Assembly (NCBI GenBank): GCA_021292105.1
Contig: CM037867.1
Span: forward strand, 10,358,728 to 10,422,727
DNA from: Anadara kagoshimensis
Taxonomy: Eukaryota; Mollusca; Bivalvia; Arcoida; Arcidae
DNA: 64,000 bases
Direction of reading: 5' to 3'
Positions 12,401-27,400 of the stretch are shown here, in pieces (positions within the stretch are counted from its first letter, which is position 1; each line of letters starts with the position of its first letter). The position numbers and the translations under genes are program-made. The notes under the pieces are model-generated. The model was given only the letters and a program-made list of their open reading frames with translations. It was not told where the DNA came from and made no database searches.

Positions 12401-15400
12401 ACATGATGTCTGAAATCTTCTCCCATCCTGTCCACCATAATACATAATACCTCCAATCCATTTAAGGAAATCTGAAACAAAAACATAAAATATTGCATTA
12501 AATTTGCAAACTCAGTATGAGATACACACTGACAAAACATGTTAAAACATGATTTTGGTTGATGTTGAGGATGTATATAAATAATATCATGATAGGGTTT
12601 TGTCAAACTGACAATGGCAATAGTTCCTGAACCACTAGAACTAAAATATTCAAATTCCGTAATTTTTCAATCTACATCAGTCTTCTAAGCATTACTATAA
12701 TGTATTTTTGGAATAATGTGAGGAAAAAGTATCTCTCCAGTTTAAACAAGATATTAGTATAAGTATAATGCCAACTGTGTCACATTTCTTTTATCACCAT
12801 ACCAGAATCAGTCTAAAATTGACCCACTGATACATTTAAATTCATAAGAAGTTGAATATGAAAAATAAGGATCCGTTGTGCTTTTTAATGTGTTATCAAA
12901 CTTGTGCAACCATGTAGCAATCATGCTGTTGGTCAGGGCTTCAGCTTCCACTAACCCCCCCCCACAACCCACACACACCTGAAGATTTTTTTTCTTAACT
13001 CTTGATTAGCAGCAAGAATGAACTGAGTTTATATGGGGTGGCTCTTGAGATTTGACTACCTGTAAGTCAATTTGACTACTGAAAGTCAAGGGTAAAGCGG
13101 AAGCCCTGCTGTCTGTACCATGAATTGTCAAGTATCATGAATACTGTACAAAGTTATTCAGATGTAACACTGTATTAAGGCGAGATATGATATTCATGGA
13201 TCTCTTGTCATTAAAACATTTTTTTAATCTTCTAACACATTAAAACAGCTTAGAATTGCCTATAACTGTATTTCTCATTACTTTATGATGCATTTATACA
13301 CCTGAAGAAACAAACATGCTATTATCACCATGGCTTAAGTGACTAGTGTTTATGAACACCTGCAACATGCATCTCGTGTTGTCCTGTCACATAATTACAT
13401 GTGCATTCCTGGTAAGAAACAAACAAACCAGAGATAATTAATCTGTTTATATGTTCTACAATAAATCTGAGTTTTAAACATTTTTGATGATTCATTTTAC
13501 CGGACACATTTTAGATTTTGTGTGATATCAAAAAGTGGTATCTGGTAATAGATTTCAAATCTATAATCAATTATAGGCTATCTGATTAACGATGATTGAT
13601 ATTAAAAATACACAATCCATCACAAGTTAACATGAAACTTGATTTAGTGTAAAGATTAAGGTCTGTTATGGACCCACCGGCTAAAAAAGACTGACAGAGA
13701 TTACATGTTTTTCATTTTTAATGTTGTGAAGGGTATTGAGAGTATAACTATAAGACTCCATCTTGGTTAGGACTACACTGAATGGCAATACTGACTACAA
13801 AACCAAGCATATCTAACAGTACCCTTTTATGTGAAACTAAATGTTTTGCTCAGGCATTTATACCATGCTACCTGAAAGGGGTTCAAATCCAAAACCTCTC
13901 ATGATTCTGCTACCTAAATTTCTTGGCTTAGGATTTTACAATTTTGTTTGTTTGATATCTGTCCCATCACTTATAAGCAGTGGTCAAGGTCTGTCACATG
14001 ATCCTAGATCTCAGTAATCTATTCTGTCTGTAATCATCTTATTTAAATTTTTGCAAATATTTCAAAAGAAGTAATTTAGATTTACAAAATTAGTACCAGT
14101 ATATTATGGAACATCAGTACATGTAATATGATTACAGGTGAAGACACCTCTTCAAATACCTCCCAGTCAATATTAAGGGGACATAACTCTGTCAAACTTG
14201 ACTTTTCATTTCACTTCCTATATATAGAACACACACTAAATTGAAAGGAAATCCCTTTATGAGTCACAATAATCAATATATAATTCTATATCATTAGGTC
14301 ATGTATATATAAATATATGTTTTAGCAATGTCATACAGTAAACAACCCTGACTTATAAAGTTAACACATTTAAACCCAACCCAGGACTTATGGTACAAAT
14401 CAGAGATGTGTTTCAACTCCAAGTTAACACCAATAACATAATTTACCATAGCATATGTTTCCATTGCAGTAGTCAAAATGCCAATGGCTATTAATTTCCA
14501 GAAATTGCTTTATTTTGAGAAATTTAAGAAAAAAAAAACTTCATAATTTCACAAATTTTTAAAAATTAGCTATTTATTATTTCTGATTTATGGGAAACCT
14601 AGTGTAAGATATGCATAAAGAAAAGTATGCCTATATAGATTCTGATTATATATAGATATGGCCTTACTATAAGTATATATAAAGTTATATTGTATAGTAA
14701 TACATAAGTACTGTATATATATATAAGTACATTTAGTTGTAGGAGTACCAGTGAGACATCCTGAAGACTGACAATTGATCTAATTATATATGAATCATCT
14801 ACAGTCTATACAAAATCATAACAAACGTTTACATGTCTGTCTTGTTTACATTTACTCAATATACATGTAAGATTTTGTATATTATCAGAATTAACTGGTC
14901 AGGCCATTACTGAACACATATAAGGTGACAGGTGATTTTTGTCTGGGCCGAGAAGTGCGAGACAACAGAGTAGAGCGGAGTAACGCCAAGTCAAGATCTT
15001 ATAACTCACATCAGAATGTCTGGGGAAACTGGAATGCCCAGTGACAGCTATGGAAAGAGTAAGCTGACAAAATATTCATAGAATGGTCTGCCTGAATGGT
15101 GATCAAACCCTGGCTGTTAGAAATGCTATGATCTGTAAGCCAATACTTTAGACCACTTGGTCACTCATGTTATTGTTAGACATCAGACATACAGTAATGG
15201 TCATTCTACAATTGACGGATCCCCGGCCACACCCACAATGTTCCGACAAAAGTCCATGCTTGAGTTAGATGCAAAAACGAATGAAAACTCTGCCTGAATT
15301 GTGGCAATTAATAACATCACTGACACTAGTACATCATTAGTGGCTGTGAAGCTGCTTTAGTACCGTGATGGTGGCCAGTGTCGGAACATAATAGGCAATG

Positions 15401-18400
15401 ACCGGCGAAACGTCAATTATGTGCAGTTCTTTTTCATCAAAATCTGGGTCAGTAAATTTCTTATTTGGTACAATTCCAACAACAGAATAAGATTGAGAAT
15501 AAAATTGTGGATTTGATGAAAATATTGATATTAATATGCTAAAAGCATACAAGCTGCTCTATTAAACAGACCAATACATTTACATTGCTGGACTAGCAAT
15601 TAAGCAATATTAGAGACAGGATGAGAGAAATTCCCTAGATTCCACAAACATACTTTATTAATAAAACCCAATGTATGTGTATGAAAATGAAATTAAACTA
15701 TACAAACATATAAATATGTACTTTATTTTTACTTTTCATAAAGGACAATCTCTCAGCATGATGAGACACTTGGGGCTAGTTTATCCTTATAATCGGTCAA
15801 TGGTCCTACAGACCAACAAAAATCTCCCTACACCATTATTAACACTGTGTACATGCTTGATATATCATATATTTAATTAAACATTTATGAAATTTAAATA
15901 CGTCTGGACTTTTGGTTGTAAACTGGCACACTGTGTGTACCTCCCAGCATGTTGAGGGTAAGATTAAGGAAGGGAGATAAACTACTAATCCTATAATCCT
16001 GTATATATATTATAATAAATATCCAAGATTCATATCTGGATTTTATCGTTTATTAAAATAGAGTCATCTACTGTAAACATGTTTATCAACAAAAGGTCAG
16101 AAATTTGTTGTCGTCCACTTAGCGGTCAATACATACATTGACCTGTCTGTATGACCTTTACTTAGGAATATTCATATATGATATAGGAGGGTCTACCCAA
16201 TACATAGGTAGCGTCGGAATTCGCATTAATACATGAACTCATTGCCCATGATTAGTGTTCACATCATATAGACAAAATATACACGCGTGATCCCTTTTAC
16301 TTAAATTTACTCATCCATAATGAATATTTAAATCAAAGGTCAAGCAGACAGGTCAATGTTGTTTACCTATACATCTGGTCGTTAATGATTAGTAATAATA
16401 ACTTGTTAGCATATCTCTGTTTTGTGTTTTTATGATTACGATGATAAAATCTGTCATATTTTTATGTGATATATATATTTATCTATAAAAACAAACAGAC
16501 CTACACGACAGTGCAATTAAATAATACATTTTCTCCTAAAACTACCATCCACAAATTACCACACTGTCCAGGTATCCCACTAAATAGACACCTTAAAACT
16601 TCCAAATCAACAACCTTACGTTTTGATCCGATTGGTTTGTTAGTTGAAAAGGTGCTTTATGAAGTTATGGAATGGTGTAGGAAACTAGAGTGCCCTTAAG
16701 AAAACCACAAGGGTCTTTAGAGTGGGGTGGAGTATTGTGGTTTTAAGCCCTATTCAAAATTTTGTCACTGATATTAACTCAGTCTGTTCTAGAATGGTGG
16801 AAGAAATCAAGTTCATTCAGAAAACCACCAATCTTCAGAAAGACAACTGACAAACTTTTCCTACACTAAAATCTCAAAAAAAAAAAAAAAAAAAGGTTTA
16901 AACCTAGGTGATGAGTCAGCTCTTTGGGCCACTCAGCTATAAAGCTATCTAAGTATTGGGAGGCACTATGGCAATGAGATGATGTGTGCATGTGTTTTCA
17001 TGAGCAAGATTGGAAAACTATTTTCTATCTACATTTCAATAATCAATATGTCTATAGCACAATTTGTCTAAATCAAAACAATTTTTTATCCAAACATGAT
17101 CTTTTTCCCAGAATTTATTGGTTCAGACAGGTTGTACTGTACATATGGTACATCTACTATACATCCATTCCTACTTTTTATAGACCTTACAGTGAATTAC
17201 AGTTTAATACTCCAGGCTTACAGTACTGTTATGATGTATAAGGGGCACCTGTTGCTTGACCTCAGTGTCTTTGTACTTGTTGTATCAGTATATATTTTCT
17301 AACAAGTTGTCCGATCAATCAATAAGGTATGTATTAGAGGTGATTATACTATCAACACTGCAGACAAATAGAGGTTAAATATTCCTAAACAACTCAGTAC
17401 AGATGTCAGAAACACAGAAACAAACAGACAAACTAATACATCATAATCTGATTCCCTACTTAACACCAAAACTCAGTTGATCCTCCCAAGATCAGAGGTA
17501 TTTCTTCAACCATCCCAAAACTGACCACCTTACAATAATGAGAGAATCTTGACCAGGGCATAAACACTCATACTCCATTCTACTTTACTCCAAGGCAAGC
17601 TTACGATAATTTTAGCAATTGACAAGATGGTTTTACATTCTAGGCAACATTATTTACTTATATCAAGACAGGATCAGCTTTAGACTTACAAATGTAGTTG
17701 TAGAATATTTCACCTTTACCTTGTGTAATGAGTAGGAAGAAAGGTTCAGACTTGGAGGTATCACTATCAGGTGTGGCGGGGATGGAAATGAAAATCACAA
17801 ATAAGAAAATTTCTTAGAAGTTCAAAGCGTAAAAGACAACGAGACAACATTTAGTTGTAGTATGAATACTGTATTATATCACAAACCATTAAAATACACA
17901 ATGTATTTTGTTTTCTTATCTCTGTTGGATTGATAAAACTTTAACACAGCATCGTTCTACCTATCTCTACACTTATTGAAGTTTTGGCATTTTTTCAGTT
18001 TTTAACCCTCATTATTCATGATTTTATCTTGTTTTACCATTACATCAGCTACTCTTTTGACCTCCCACTAACTTCATCAAATCAGATATCACGGAACCAG
18101 ATAGCAAAAAAACAAAGTCAATTTCAAAATTAAAATTTCCTCATCTAAAACTAGACAGATAAAACTCAATAAACTGTGCCTTTGGTGTAATATCAAATTT
18201 GATTCTACATTGAAGTCTTGACTTGCAATAAGTACCAGGAATATGGAGTCATAATTGAAGAGTGTAGTATTGGTGTTTTATGCCCCAGTCAAAAGTATTC
18301 CACTTATTTCAACTCAGTCAGATCAGGGATGGTTGAGGAAACTGGAGTGTCCATAGAAAACCCAAAACATTCAACAAGCAAAATGGAAAAACTTTTTCGC

Positions 18401-21400
18401 ATTAGGTTCTGCCAGAATTAGGCAGCGAGAGGCATGTACCCCAGCACTATACACTATTCAGCCACAAAGGCAATGAGAGGTAACCTGCAGTTAAGACAGC
18501 TTGGCGAACTAAATGAATCAGGGTTTGTGTCACACTCAAGATTAATTTACTATGTCAGAATGTTTCTTACAAATGATGAAGTTACAAAAATGTAATTAAT
18601 GTGTTTATTGTAATGATCATCAGTAATAATTGGAACATTTCTGTGCAATGCCAACTGTGACATGAGACATCTGTTGTTAAGGTCTCATCCGAAAATAAAC
18701 CTAGGTACAGTCACACTTGTCTATAAAGGCCATCCAAGGGAACCAGTAAAAGTGTTTATGGACAGGTGACCTTTATATACAGGTTCAAATAATATGAATA
18801 AATAACAATTTGGATACAATTCTACTGGCCTTTATAAGCAGATGGCCCTTATATAGAGGTGGCCTTTAAGGCAGGTTGGACTGTGTAGGTAAAACGGAAT
18901 TTCTAAGCCCCATCACCAGTACTTGTGAAATACCATATATACTTTTATCATATATTAGACAATATTTTAAGACTAGTAGCACTATTCGACATTAAATGAA
19001 GTGGCAATTATCACCTACATGTTATTTCTATGCCTTAATAGAGTGAAATTCTCCTACTGGTATATTTGTATATATTTTTGGAGAACCAATACAGTTCAAA
19101 TTTTCACATACCCTATGTTGTAATTTTAGCTACCTTTATATGACAATAAATAATTGATCAATTATGAACATCCTTTAAGGAATTAAGCCACAGGCAAAGC
19201 TAATTAACAGATAAAAAGGATATAGTACAGTTTAACTAATTTTCTTATAAAATGACCACTGAGTGGACATATGTCCCCCTGTAGTAATTCCCTTCATTAC
19301 ATGAACCTTCAAAGTTAATTTATAGGTGTCCATACAGGTGGTCAAGTATTGGGTCATTTTTTCAGCCAGGTGATATAATTAATTCACACCAAACACACCT
19401 TGTGGGCAAAACAGGTATTTCCGTACAATATTGACACAATTTTACCTAACACAGTCAAAGTATTACCAGTAAAACTTGTTGTCCAGGGTAAATTCTGATG
19501 GATTGACATGTGCTAATTCCATTATTTCTGTATAGGTGAGATGAATCAGACTTGTATCTGGTATATATGTACAGCAGAGGCTGTTTGAACAAACACCTTC
19601 TGGACTGAAATTACTACACTACTATAACTTTTTTTTATTTTTGTTTAGCTAAGATGGATCAGACATTCTAAAACATAAACATGTATACATCACAACCTGT
19701 TCAATCCAAACATCTTCTGGACTGAAAATACTGTACTTGGTTTATTATTTCTCTTAAGCTGGGACGTTTCAGACCTGTATAACCTAAACATCTGTACTGC
19801 AAACTTTTGTTTGGATTTGGTTAATACAAGCAACATAAAACAGTTTATATAGGGTTTTGGTGTACATACAAGTACATAAACATTTTACTAGAGCATGGTG
19901 GTATTTTGAAGTTGAAAGACAAGACATCTTAATGATGAAAAGATCAGTATCGGGTGACTAAACAAGGAAAGATGATCCCTCCCTTACATGTAAACACAAG
20001 TCTCTACTAGGTCCATATAACAGTGTCATTTTTTTTAAGTTTTCATGTCAAATCACAAACACACTGCATTATGTCTACATTAATTACAGGTGTTATATTT
20101 TTGTGTCTTCACCTTCAGATGTTATCATTTCATGTTTACCTCACAGTACTCACATTTAAATGAGTTCTGTCAAGGTGTAACAGAATTAAGTTACAAAACC
20201 GACCCAATGACAATAGAAAAGGAAACTTAATTATAAACTATTTTATTTCACTCTGAAAAAATATACCTGAAATTACATTTCCCTAAATACATACCGGTAG
20301 ATTAGAACTAGGTCTCAGCATATTCCAAATACTACATGTACATGTAGGTACTTGCTTAATGAGAAAGGTTAATACTGATAGTTAGCTTGCAAGAGGTTGG
20401 TTCAATTCTCGTCCACTCTACAATGTAGTTCCTTATACTATAACAGAACATACTGCCTCAATACAAGTACAAGAATCTGGACTAAGATGTTAAATGTCCC
20501 TTTTTACTCAGCTCTTCTAGCAATAACCCTTTATTTACTGTGCTTCTAACAGCTTAGACTCAAATTCCACTTTGAACAGATCTTAGTCGGAGAAAGTCTG
20601 TCAGTTGGCTTGCCAAAGGGTAGGTTGTTTCTCCAGACACTGCAGTTTCCTTTAACATCCCAGAACTGACCACCTTTACAGTTTACGTCTTCATTTACAT
20701 CTTCAGGTATGATTGGATACAAATATTGTTTTACATCACATCAAATATAGGGTCTATTCAGTTTCCTTTGAAATCATTGATTTTGTACCAGGATATGATA
20801 TGTTCCCCACAAATTTACATAATAAAACATTTGCCTTCTTGGGTTATGTCAAATGAACAATAATTTTAGGAAGTCAATTGAAATGAATTCTAATCACATT
20901 CTAATTGTTCTTGTACAATTGCAGACACAATGATCACATGATAAGACTAACAGACCCTATTCAGTTATTATTCAGCTATTCATCACTAGATTTCAAAGGA
21001 TTTATATGATTGGACATGTATTAAGAGGTGTCTGAACTTGTACCAGTATTTCTGATCAGGTTCATTACTACATGTTGTCCACTACTTTAAAAGTCCCAGC
21101 AATCTGGTGAGTTATAGTAGTCATACCATAATATTGTAAACCATTTGGCCATATTCTACTGTCAGACCAATGAGATATTCAGAAAAGGATCTACTTTACA
21201 TCTAATTCAATGTGGTCAGTCCCTAAACAATGAAACACCTGTGGCTAAAAGAACAAGGCTTTTGCAGTTGGAGATATTTTTTTCACTTCTACTAGACTGC
21301 CAGAAAGCATGAAACTGGTATGTGCTATCAAATATGAAAAAGACATGGGAGATATAAAAGTTTTATTGTATGGTGTATGTGTATACAGGTACACATGAAT

Positions 21401-24400
21401 TAAGTTATATCCAACAACTTAATTCAAAGGTCTATTCAGTAATTGAATATACCCGAAATTCTACCAAGTCCTATTTTGTACATAAATTGTTATAATGTGA
21501 AATCTAACACTGATACTATCAAATCTCTGTATAAAAAAACCTCCAGAAAAAAGACATTTTATTAACAAAACAAAGTAGGCCACCTGTAATCTCAAATTGT
21601 CATTTGAAACTAGGGCATATAAATATATAATATTTTACAGACCTGAATAAACACCTTTTTTATATCTATAGATCTATATCAGGTCATATTATTACACTTT
21701 AAAACATAAGCAGCCTTTTGTATGTATTAGGCTGTGGCAGGTTAAGGGAGTGCATGATTTGTGTATACCAGTGCACAGTCATTCATAAAATGCTTGAAGC
21801 ACAGATTTAATATTGGCACAAGTGACTCCTCATTATAATAGGTAGGAATCCTATTTATCCCAGTGTGAATAAGTTTGTCCTTTCATTGCCAGGGATCTGT
21901 GGTTTTCTGTATATTATACTTCTTTAATTTTTTTTTCTTTATGTCTCCTTACCCCTCACATTTATAACTTAAATGGGAATAAGCTCAAAATCAAATTTTA
22001 ACAGTATAACTTAAATGGGAATAAGCTCAAAATCAAACCCGACCTTTATAACTAAAATTGGATTGTGTTCAAATGTTTTGCAAATTACCGGAATAATGTC
22101 GCTTTTTATGGAAAATGTCATCTTATGCAATTCCATATCCATTGGAAATGAGTGTTACACACAAAGGTTAGAGGGTATCACATGGTACAGCAGTTAACCT
22201 TATTGTAAAAACTTTGAAAAAAAGTCTGTTCTCATATTCTCATCCAAAAACCCTTGGTTGAAAACCAGCTCAGAAAAAAAACAAGAACATCTTCAGTGAC
22301 ATTGGCAATGTCTTCCTTTTAAGAAGATTTGATACATGTAAAACAGGTAAATAAATAAATATAAATAACAATGTACATACAAAATGTAAACACTTGACAA
22401 GATCTTAGAATCCTGTCAAGATAATCTGATACATCTTATGAAACACGCTTGACTGCTCAGCTGGAAAAAATAGGAAATTACCCAAAGGTCAACAGACCTA
22501 GCAGTGTGGAAGGAGAGAAAAAGTGTTTTTCACAACACCATGTAAAATATCTATGTTGACTTAAGACACAGGATTTAAATTCCAAGGAATCTGCTGACGG
22601 GGAGATTTTTTGGCATTTGTTATGAAATGAATATACACATGTACATGTAATTTTACATAAAGGTCTACTTCTTAATTTGAGAGAGAAAGAGAGAGAGAGT
22701 CTCAGAGATCGAGAAAGAGAGACAGAAAAAGAAAGAGGCTTCAGTGGCAGAGTTGTCTAAGCTGTTGGTTGACAGATCATACTGCACTTAAAACACTAGG
22801 TTTGAATCCCACTCTGGATAGATCTAGTGAGAGAAAGTTTGTAAGTTCTTTTGGTAAATGCTGGTACAATGTAGTTTTCTGTAGTTACTCAGGGTTACCA
22901 TCTCAATATCTTGGTAAACAAACTAATTTTGACACAGACATATGAACCACCATGAAGTTTTTAACCTTGGTCATGTACATTCACAGAATCTAGAAAATAA
23001 GCCATTTTTCACATTTTTTTCACATCTTTGCAGACCCATCTGGGAATCAAACTCACAATTTCACACTTATGGACCAAACGCAATATGCAAACTAAGCGAC
23101 CAGAGGTAAACTATGCAATTAATTCAACTCAGGTTCAATGTAAATGGACAGATCCTGATGCGAGGCTTGCCAGAAGTTGGTGGTTTTCTCTGGTTACTCC
23201 AGTTTCTCCCCCATCCCAGAAATGAATGTCTCAATATTAGTTAAGGAATACTGACTAGGACATAAATCTTTATTATTCATTCCGCTCCACTCAATAATGA
23301 ACTTCAAACACTATAAACAGAGGTATAACTGTACATTGTCCAATGCTATAGACATAACGTTTATTTGTTTAGCAAGTAAGAAAAATAAATACTCTCAAAA
23401 TACTGACATCAAAAGATTAAATAAACTTGTAAAATATCTATCTACATAATATATATACCTATATACCACAGCAAGGTACTATTTATAATAGTTATTTATT
23501 TGGTGGAGAAAATCCAATCCCTCATTTCTAAAGAATTTGTAATCAGTATTAAACCTTTATCCTGGGATCTACAGGTTTGAAATCAGACATTTATAATGAC
23601 CACTATACTGACCATCAATGACCCATGTAATAGTGATCTTTAAGGAATGTTTATAAATAAATATATCCCCTTTTGTGGACATACAGATAAAAATGGTCTG
23701 TGATATATATACACTGTGAACTCAGCCAAATTTTCTGCTGTTTAATTTCTAACAAAAGAATATTTTCTCTCAATTTTTACAAAAATGCTGATTTGAAGGA
23801 CCATGGGATTTTGAACTTTTAGTCACTCTATATTTTCTATTAACTTTCTTTAAATACTGGGTAAAAACAGCCTAAAACATGTGTTTATCTCATTTAATCA
23901 GCATGAACAGAGAGAACCTTTTATAGGAGAGAGTACATGTACCATCTTGAATCAGAGTAAAATGCAAGCACTCTCAACTCACCAAAATCTCCTGGTACCC
24001 GTTCAATTGATAGTTGGGGAGACTAGATCAATGATAATTTGAAAAGAAATATCTTGTTCCAGGACATACCACACAAATCGAGCTGGGCTGGAACCTACAA
24101 CTTTTGAATACCAAGCTTGTGGCCACAGCCACTGAACCATGTATTCGCATATTGTCAAGCTCAATGCTGTAGATTCGTAGTTGTAGATTCGAGCAGTTGC
24201 TATCAGAGCAAAAGGTGAGGTACACTATGGTGTCATCAGCAAAGCGGCGGACATTTAAGGTTTTACTGACATTCAACAAAGAGCAAAACGTCCACATTCC
24301 AAAACCAGAAAAAGTTAAACAATTGTCTTTGAAGTTAAATTCCAATTGTTGTTTGATAAAAGATTTAAACATTTTCAATTAAAAGGCAAATATAAAGATT

Positions 24401-27400
24401 TTAGAATTTTGGTAAACTCTGTCTATAACAAAATACAACTTCTTTTATCAATTTTCATTCTCTCTCTCTCTCTCTCTAGCAATTACTGTCTTTGAAAACA
24501 AAAAGCTTACTCTGTACAATTAAAAGATTACATGAAGATGACCCAGAAAATTGTTTTCTGAAATACTCATAAATTCTCTCAAAAACATGATACATATAAC
24601 ATCAAACCGGAGTTATAAAAAAAGGTGTCAAATATGTTAATTTTCAATTCATATTCTTCAAAGACCTATCAAAGTTGTAGACAAGTAGATGTTATAGATG
24701 TGATATATAGGTGTTCACTTTTGTTAAAGTTTGTTTACAGGTGTGGTGGAAATATTCAGGTTATGTTTTGAATATTAAAATGAACTTTATAAGGACATGA
24801 ATGAGATCTTTCTAACCCAAGATCATGACAATTTAATGACATTTGTGTGTGTGGTTTTTCTTTTTTGTAACATGGAATACACAACATTGAGTTTCTTCAA
24901 AGACTGAGTGATTTAATATATGCATGCACAGATTACAGCACTCCCCACACCTAGGTTTGGATCCCAATCGGGCAGATCCTAGAGCGAGAGTTTGTCAGTC
25001 TGAATGCTGGCAGGTCTTCTCTGGGTACTCAAGACTGATATAAGAAAAAAGAATCAAGACTCGAGCATAACATAGCATTATCCAAAACACTTCACTTCAT
25101 TGGGTTATTAAGAATAAGTGAGTGAAATTAGATTTTATATGTCTGTGCCATTGCTGAAACTTATACCTTCGGAAACTTAAATGGCAATAAGTGGTGAATT
25201 CCTTTAGCCACACCCCTACTGTATCAACAGGGTGTTAACAAGGATTTTCATTTCACCCTCGATTTCAAAGGATCAAATTTTTTTCTACAAAATCTCAAGC
25301 TGTTTCTTCTTAAATGCCATGAGTCAAAATCAATCTAAAGAGTCAAAAACATAATAGTATTTATTACCAATGGTCTAATGGAAGCTATGTACTAAGTTTT
25401 TAAGGTCTCTTAAAAGGGGCCTAAGAAAGAACATTGAATAGAAAATGCAAAAAATCAAAATCAACCTAGAAAATGTTAAAGCAGTGCTTGGGTTTGAACC
25501 AACAACCCTTGACTTGTAAAGCCAATGATTGTGCTATTAGGGCATGTCTGCCCACATAATTAATTTTTTGTTACCCACATAAATGTCTACCGTAATTATC
25601 AAAGTTCACGATATTTATACATAACATTTTAAGGTAAGCACATATAAAAGCAGGTCTACTTGTGACATATACAGGTTGTTGTATTCTGCTGCAGCAGATG
25701 CAGGCTCGACATTACATTACATTACGTGTAAATTGTAACCATAAGCTGATTATATACAGTGACAGAGGCAGCCTCTATATTCAATCACAGATCAATAGCT
25801 ACAACAGTATCAGTGTAACAGAAGTTGATAAAGTATCTTCATTGTATTTACAGCCTATTACATATACCCACACACACCTTATGTAACACAAAATAAACCT
25901 CTCTAACATAATTAATAGATGATTCCGCACAGACAGGAGAAATAGGGCTAGGAACATTTTAACAAATGTCACAATTTTGCATCAAAGATTTTGTATTTTT
26001 GTCACAAATATTTCAGTTAACCAGCAGTCAACAGAACCCATCGGTAATACAATCTTTACTTTTTAGCCAATGTTTTTAATTGAAAATTAACACAACCCAT
26101 GACCCAGAGTCCACTTGTTTAGAACTCCAATCTTCTAGTAAAATTTCCCCTGCTACTGATTAGTGGAACTGTGTCCGACACTAACAATAATCTGTAAGTC
26201 TTTGGCTGTGAGACCCATTTTATGCAGGCCCTTAACTTATTTTATATAGTCCAACAGATGACCTGATAATATACCCATCATAAAACAATACTAGAAGATG
26301 ACAGATTGCACTATTTTAAACCATTTTTTTCCTGAGACGCCCCTTAGGATCAGAATGCAATTAAAACCATCATATTATTTTGTTCAAGACTACTAGTACA
26401 TTTTTGTATCTCTTTACAACTAGAACTACAAGAATGTGAAATTGGTACATTGTAAATCTTAACTCATTAGAGCAACATAGTTGATAGGATGTTACATTGT
26501 TCCTGAAGACACTTGTTTATCTTACAGAAAAGTGAACGGTGCAAGAAATATTTGAATTCAAAGCCCAGTTGCCTAAGAAGTGCTGTTGAAAGACTGACTA
26601 CTAGGATGGACTACAATTTCAACAAGAGATCTATGGATTTTGCAAGTGCTAAATAGGACTGGGGCAATTATAACAATTTTGCACCAATGTGGACAAGAGC
26701 AACACAACTGATTTTTCTCACATTTTCAGGCGTAACAAACATGCCAAATAAACACCCAATAGTTCTCTTCATATACTGTATATATTTCAAGCTTCACAGA
26801 TCAGACACAAGTCATCAAGATTTCTGGAATTCTTACCTTGTAGTTGCTGCAGTTGACCCATCCTACCAACCCGCCGATAAAATCGTCAATTTCTGTACAT
26901 GCTAACGAGCTATGTGGATCACTTAAATAAGGTAACAAATCAGAATGTGCTTGTACACGTTTCCTTGTGTCCTGTGTGGTAACATTGGGTAAAAAGTCGT
27001 CTAGTGTAGCCATATCTTTATAGTAAATATCCACTAAAACATGGGTGAAAACAGCTATAAATTGTAGTTACTTGTCCAAATTTAAGAATCACTTTAAATT
27101 TCCTCACAATATGTAAGTTAATTCTTCCTTTTAAATTACTTCAAACACCTAAAATAAAAACAAAGTACATAACAAAATTAAACTGATACAAAATTAAATT
27201 GAATTTACATCTAAATATATATAATTATACTTGAACAATGTCAAATCCCAGGGATTCATCAAGGGCATATTTAGGGCCAAAACTCGGCCCCATTCCCAAT
27301 GAAAAAAAACGTTAATTTTTTCCCAAAATCGGCTGAGAAAATTCCCAATTAGAAGCTTGTGTTGTTTTTTAAATGAAAACGAAAGTTAATTTTGTGAAAG

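Larger units (their letters stand above)
12472..26836 (-). other. CLASP intron 2, 14.4 kb
   Basis: Contains SINE B copies, MITEs at 16128 and 18708, the inverted repeat at 15200 and microsatellites. Stretches 12.5-14.4, 19.0-20.5, 21.0-21.9 and 25.6-26.8 kb show nothing recognisable beyond weak tandem similarity near 19.5-19.8 kb. Confidence 0.7.

Noticed and set aside
24028-24378. Minus ORF of 116 codons
   Set aside because: No recognised motif, overlaps a tRNA-like SINE head, and composition is ordinary for the intron.
26837-27034. CLASP start seven codons upstream of MATLDD
   Set aside because: The upstream codon is GTG, and it lies across the likely splice acceptor; the ATG at 27013 has a strong Kozak context.
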